The position numbers and the translations under genes are program-made. The notes below the pieces were generated by a model. The model worked only from the letters and a program-made list of their open reading frames with translations, ran no database searches and had not been told where the DNA came from. Shown here one piece after another: positions 5,108-7,213 of a stretch of DNA of 7,213 bases. The DNA lies in contig JAEYNO010000335.1 of NCBI GenBank assembly GCA_023412515.1, forward strand, positions 1-7,213. Reading direction: 5' to 3'. Position 1 is the first letter of the stretch, and every line of letters begins with the position of its first letter. Origin of the DNA: Actinomycetes bacterium. Its GTDB lineage: Bacteria; Actinomycetota; Actinomycetes; Actinomycetales; Cellulomonadaceae.

Positions 5108-6844
5108 ATGGACCACCACGACGACCTCCCGCCCCCCACCCACCGACGACGCCGGGCGCTGCGCGCGGCGGTCGCGGCGGTGCTCGCGGCGACGCTCGCG
5201 GCGTGCTCCGTCCCGGCGACCGACGCCGCGTCCCCGTCCGGCACGGGCGCCGCGACGAGCGCCACCGCGGGCACCGACCTGTTCGACACGACGACGGTGC
5301 ACTCGATCGCCGTGACGTACGACGAGGACGACTACCAGGCGATGCTCGACGCGTACGCCGCGACCGGGGACAAGGAGTGGATCCGCGCGACCGTCGTGAT
5401 CGACGGCCAGGAGCTCCGGGACGTCGGCCTGCGCCTCAAGGGCAACTCGAGCCTGCGCGGCCTCGCGTCGCGCCCCGGGGCGGACGACGCGGAGGCGGAC
5501 GACGCGGGAGCCGCGGCGGGCGCGACCGACGACGCGGACGCGGCCACCGACGGCAACGGCGCCACCGAGGCCCCCGCGGACGCTCCCGCGCGCGACGACC
5601 TGGGCGAGGGCTCCGTCTCCGCCGACGACCCGGCGGGCCTGCCGTGGCTGATCCGGCTCGACAAGTACGTCGACGGTCAGCGGTACGCGGGCCGCACCGA
5701 CCTGGTGGTGCGCGGCAACAGCACGCAGTCGTCGCTCAACGAGGCCGTGGCACTGCGGGTCCTCGCGCTCGCGGACGTCCCGGCCGAGCAGGCCACGTAC
5801 GTGCGGCTGAGCGTCAACGGCGGCGACGAGCGGCTGCGCCTGGTGCTGGACCTGCCCGACGACGATCTGTGGAACGCCGACACGTTCGAGAACCCCGGCA
5901 TCACCTACAAGGCCGACAGCGAGGGCGACTGGTCGTACCGCGGCGAGGACGCGAGCGCGTACGCCGACGCGTTCGAGGTGAAGAGCAGCACGAGCTCGCT
6001 GCCGGAGGACGAGCAGTACGCACCCCTGATCGAGCTGCTCGCGCTCGTGAACGACGCGAGCGACGAGGAGTTCGCGGCCCGGCTGGGCGACCACCTCGAC
6101 GTCGACGCGTTCGCGCGGTACCTCGCGGCGCAGGACGTCGTGCAGAACTGGGACGACATCGACGGCCCCGGCAACAACTCCTACCTGCGCTGGGACGAGA
6201 CCACGGGCCTGTTCACGGTGGTCGCGTGGGACCAGAACCTGTCGTTCTCCGGCGGCATGGGCGCCGGGATGCCCGGCGGCGGGTTCGGCGGCCCCGGGGC
6301 CGACGGCGCCGAGCGACCGACGCCGCCGCAGGGCGCGCTGCCGGACCTCCCGGACGGCGAGCTCCCGCAGGGCTGGCCGCCGCAGGGCGCGGCCCCGCAG
6401 GACGGTGAGCGTCCCGCGCGTCCGGACGGCGATGACGGCGCGAACGGTGCGCCGGGGATGCCCGGTGGCGGACCGGGCGGCGTCGGGAACGCGCTCGTGA
6501 CCCGGTTCCTCGCGACCGACGCGTTCGCGGCGGCCTACGACGACGCGCTCGCCGACCTCACCGCGAGCGCTGTGACGGGCGGCGCCGCGCAGGAGCACCT
6601 GGACGCGCTGGTCACGCTGCTCGCCGAGCAGGCGGCGGACCTCGTCGACCCCGAGACGGTCACGCAGGAGGCCGCGACGATCTCCGAGGCGCTGGCCGCG
6701 GGCCCCACGGCGCGCAGCACCACCGGCAGCCCGACGGACGGGACCGACGGCGGCTCGGCGAACGCCAGCGCGACGGGCGAAGGTGCGACGGGCAGCGGCC
6801 CGACGAACGCCGGCACGGCGACGCCCGGCACGGCGCGCACCTGA
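5108..6844 (+). CDS. CotH-kinase-family lipoprotein
   Basis: The 578-residue product has a basic n-region (RRRR at 13-16), a hydrophobic core and a lipobox ending ATLAAC, so Cys33 should be lipidated and the protein held on the outer face of the membrane. The CotH-like fold follows. FDTTTVHSIAVTYDEDDY (59-76) and VGLRLKGNSSLRG (106-118) come first, then PWLIRLDKYVDGQ (179-191), VRGNSTQSSLNEAVALRVL (201-219) and YVRLSVNGG (231-239). GITYKAD with putative ATP-binding Lys268, DIDGPGNNSYLRWD (350-363) and VAWDQNLSF with putative metal-binding Asp375 complete the set. CotH proteins are atypical secretory-type protein kinases, so extracytoplasmic phosphorylation is inferred. Low-complexity inserts occupy about 123-170 (acidic) and 381-460 (Gly/Pro), and the end (531-578) is Ser/Thr/Gly-rich. 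ATG 5108 is chosen because it gives a proper lipoprotein signal. No Shine-Dalgarno is evident, so translation may be leaderless. The gene is divergent from the surface protein. Confidence 0.9.
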   Translation: MDHHDDLPPPTHRRRRALRAAVAAVLAATLAACSVPATDAASPSGTGAATSATAGTDLFDTTTVHSIAVTYDEDDYQAMLDAYAATGDKEWIRATVVIDGQELRDVGLRLKGNSSLRGLASRPGADDAEADDAGAAAGATDDADAATDGNGATEAPADAPARDDLGEGSVSADDPAGLPWLIRLDKYVDGQRYAGRTDLVVRGNSTQSSLNEAVALRVLALADVPAEQATYVRLSVNGGDERLRLVLDLPDDDLWNADTFENPGITYKADSEGDWSYRGEDASAYADAFEVKSSTSSLPEDEQYAPLIELLALVNDASDEEFAARLGDHLDVDAFARYLAAQDVVQNWDDIDGPGNNSYLRWDETTGLFTVVAWDQNLSFSGGMGAGMPGGGFGGPGADGAERPTPPQGALPDLPDGELPQGWPPQGAAPQDGERPARPDGDDGANGAPGMPGGGPGGVGNALVTRFLATDAFAAAYDDALADLTASAVTGGAAQEHLDALVTLLAEQAADLVDPETVTQEAATISEALAAGPTARSTTGSPTDGTDGGSANASATGEGATGSGPTNAGTATPGTART

Positions 6845-6849
6845 CCTCT

Positions 6850-6884
6850 CCCCGACCCCGACGGGCCCGCGGCCGGGGCCGGGG
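6850..6884 (+). terminator. possible hairpin terminator after the CotH-like gene
   Basis: CCCCGACCCCG (6850-6860) can pair with CGGGGCCGGGG (6874-6884), ten of eleven positions, around a 13-nt loop. It starts 5 nt past the stop codon and ends 20 nt before the next promoter. An alternative GCGGCC/GGCCGC stem (6869-6888) overlaps it. There is no U tract, and such pairing is easy in this composition. Confidence 0.4.
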
Positions 6885-6904
6885 CCGCACGCCGCGCCCC
6901 TCGT

Positions 6905-6910
6905 TACGCT
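6905..6910 (+). promoter_or_regulatory. putative -10 box (TACGCT) for a leaderless transporter transcript
   Basis: TACGCT fits TANNNT and ends 6 nt before the GTG at 6917, so the transcript would begin at about the start codon. No Shine-Dalgarno sequence is present. The arrangement mirrors the start of the membrane protein gene at the left edge. Confidence 0.5.
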
Positions 6911-6916
6911 CCCGAC

Positions 6917-7213
6917 GTGACCGCCGACCCGACCCCACCACCGCCGGCCGACGCGGTCCCGGTGGCCCCGCTACCGCCCACCCCGGCACCGCCCAGCCCG
7001 ACGGCCGCACCCACGGGCCTGCGCCGCCGCACGGTCGGGCTGCTCGCGCTCGCGCAGGTGCTGTCCGGCGTCGCCGCGGGCTCGATCGTGTCGGTCGGGT
7101 CGCTCCTCGCGGTCGAGCTCTCGGGGTCCGACGCGTGGGCCGGGTCGGTCACGACCGCCGCGACGCTCGGCGCGGCGCTGTCCGCGCTGTGGCTCGCGCG
7201 CCTCGCGCTGGCC
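6917..7213 (+). CDS. major facilitator superfamily transporter (N-terminal part, cut by window edge)
   Basis: From GTG 6917 the frame stays open for 99 codons to the window end. A long Pro/Ala-rich cytoplasmic tail (residues 1-33) is followed by LRRRTVGLLALAQVLSGVAAG, a basic-flanked first membrane helix. A second hydrophobic region follows (IVSVGSLLAVELSGSDAWAG), then VTTAATLGAALSALWLA. The order of first helix, loop with S-G-S-D-A-W-A-G, and small-residue-rich second helix resembles the N-terminus of actinobacterial MFS permeases annotated as drug or sugar exporters. Substrate and direction cannot be told from this fragment. The start is supported by the TACGCT box 6 nt upstream; there is no ribosome binding site. 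The gene lies 72 bp downstream of the CotH-like gene on the same strand, but a possible hairpin and its own promoter suggest separate transcription. Confidence 0.75.
   Translation, partial: MTADPTPPPPADAVPVAPLPPTPAPPSPTAAPTGLRRRTVGLLALAQVLSGVAAGSIVSVGSLLAVELSGSDAWAGSVTTAATLGAALSALWLARLALA

Overview
The window is very GC-rich, with third codon positions almost all G or C. It uses GTG as well as ATG starts, several starts look leaderless, and one surface protein carries an LAxTG-type sortase signal. Together these point to a high-GC actinobacterium, probably Cellulomonas or a close relative. That placement is inference from sequence style and protein resemblance; no search was run.

Layout, left to right: (1) the N-terminal 99 codons of a small membrane protein on the minus strand, running off the left edge; (2) a divergent plus-strand metal-dependent amidohydrolase of the imidazolonepropionase-like group; (3) a strong hairpin between convergent genes; (4) a minus-strand, stand-alone ABC-type AAA ATPase with all its nucleotide-binding motifs; (5) a plus-strand tRNA-Ser(GGA) with its own promoter and a long hairpin terminator; (6) a minus-strand secreted protein of five immunoglobulin-like repeats with a C-terminal LATTG sorting signal; (7) divergent from it, a plus-strand CotH-kinase-family lipoprotein; (8) the first 99 codons of a major-facilitator transporter, running off the right edge.

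The genes are mostly single transcription units separated by hairpins or by divergent promoter regions, so little operon logic is visible. The one pairing that may matter is the divergent pair in the right half, a wall-anchored repeat protein and an exported CotH-like putative kinase. Both act outside the membrane and share a 234-bp control region. A functional link is a hypothesis only. The rest looks like ordinary core or accessory actinobacterial chromosome. I saw no integrase, transposase, CRISPR array or recognisable defence system.
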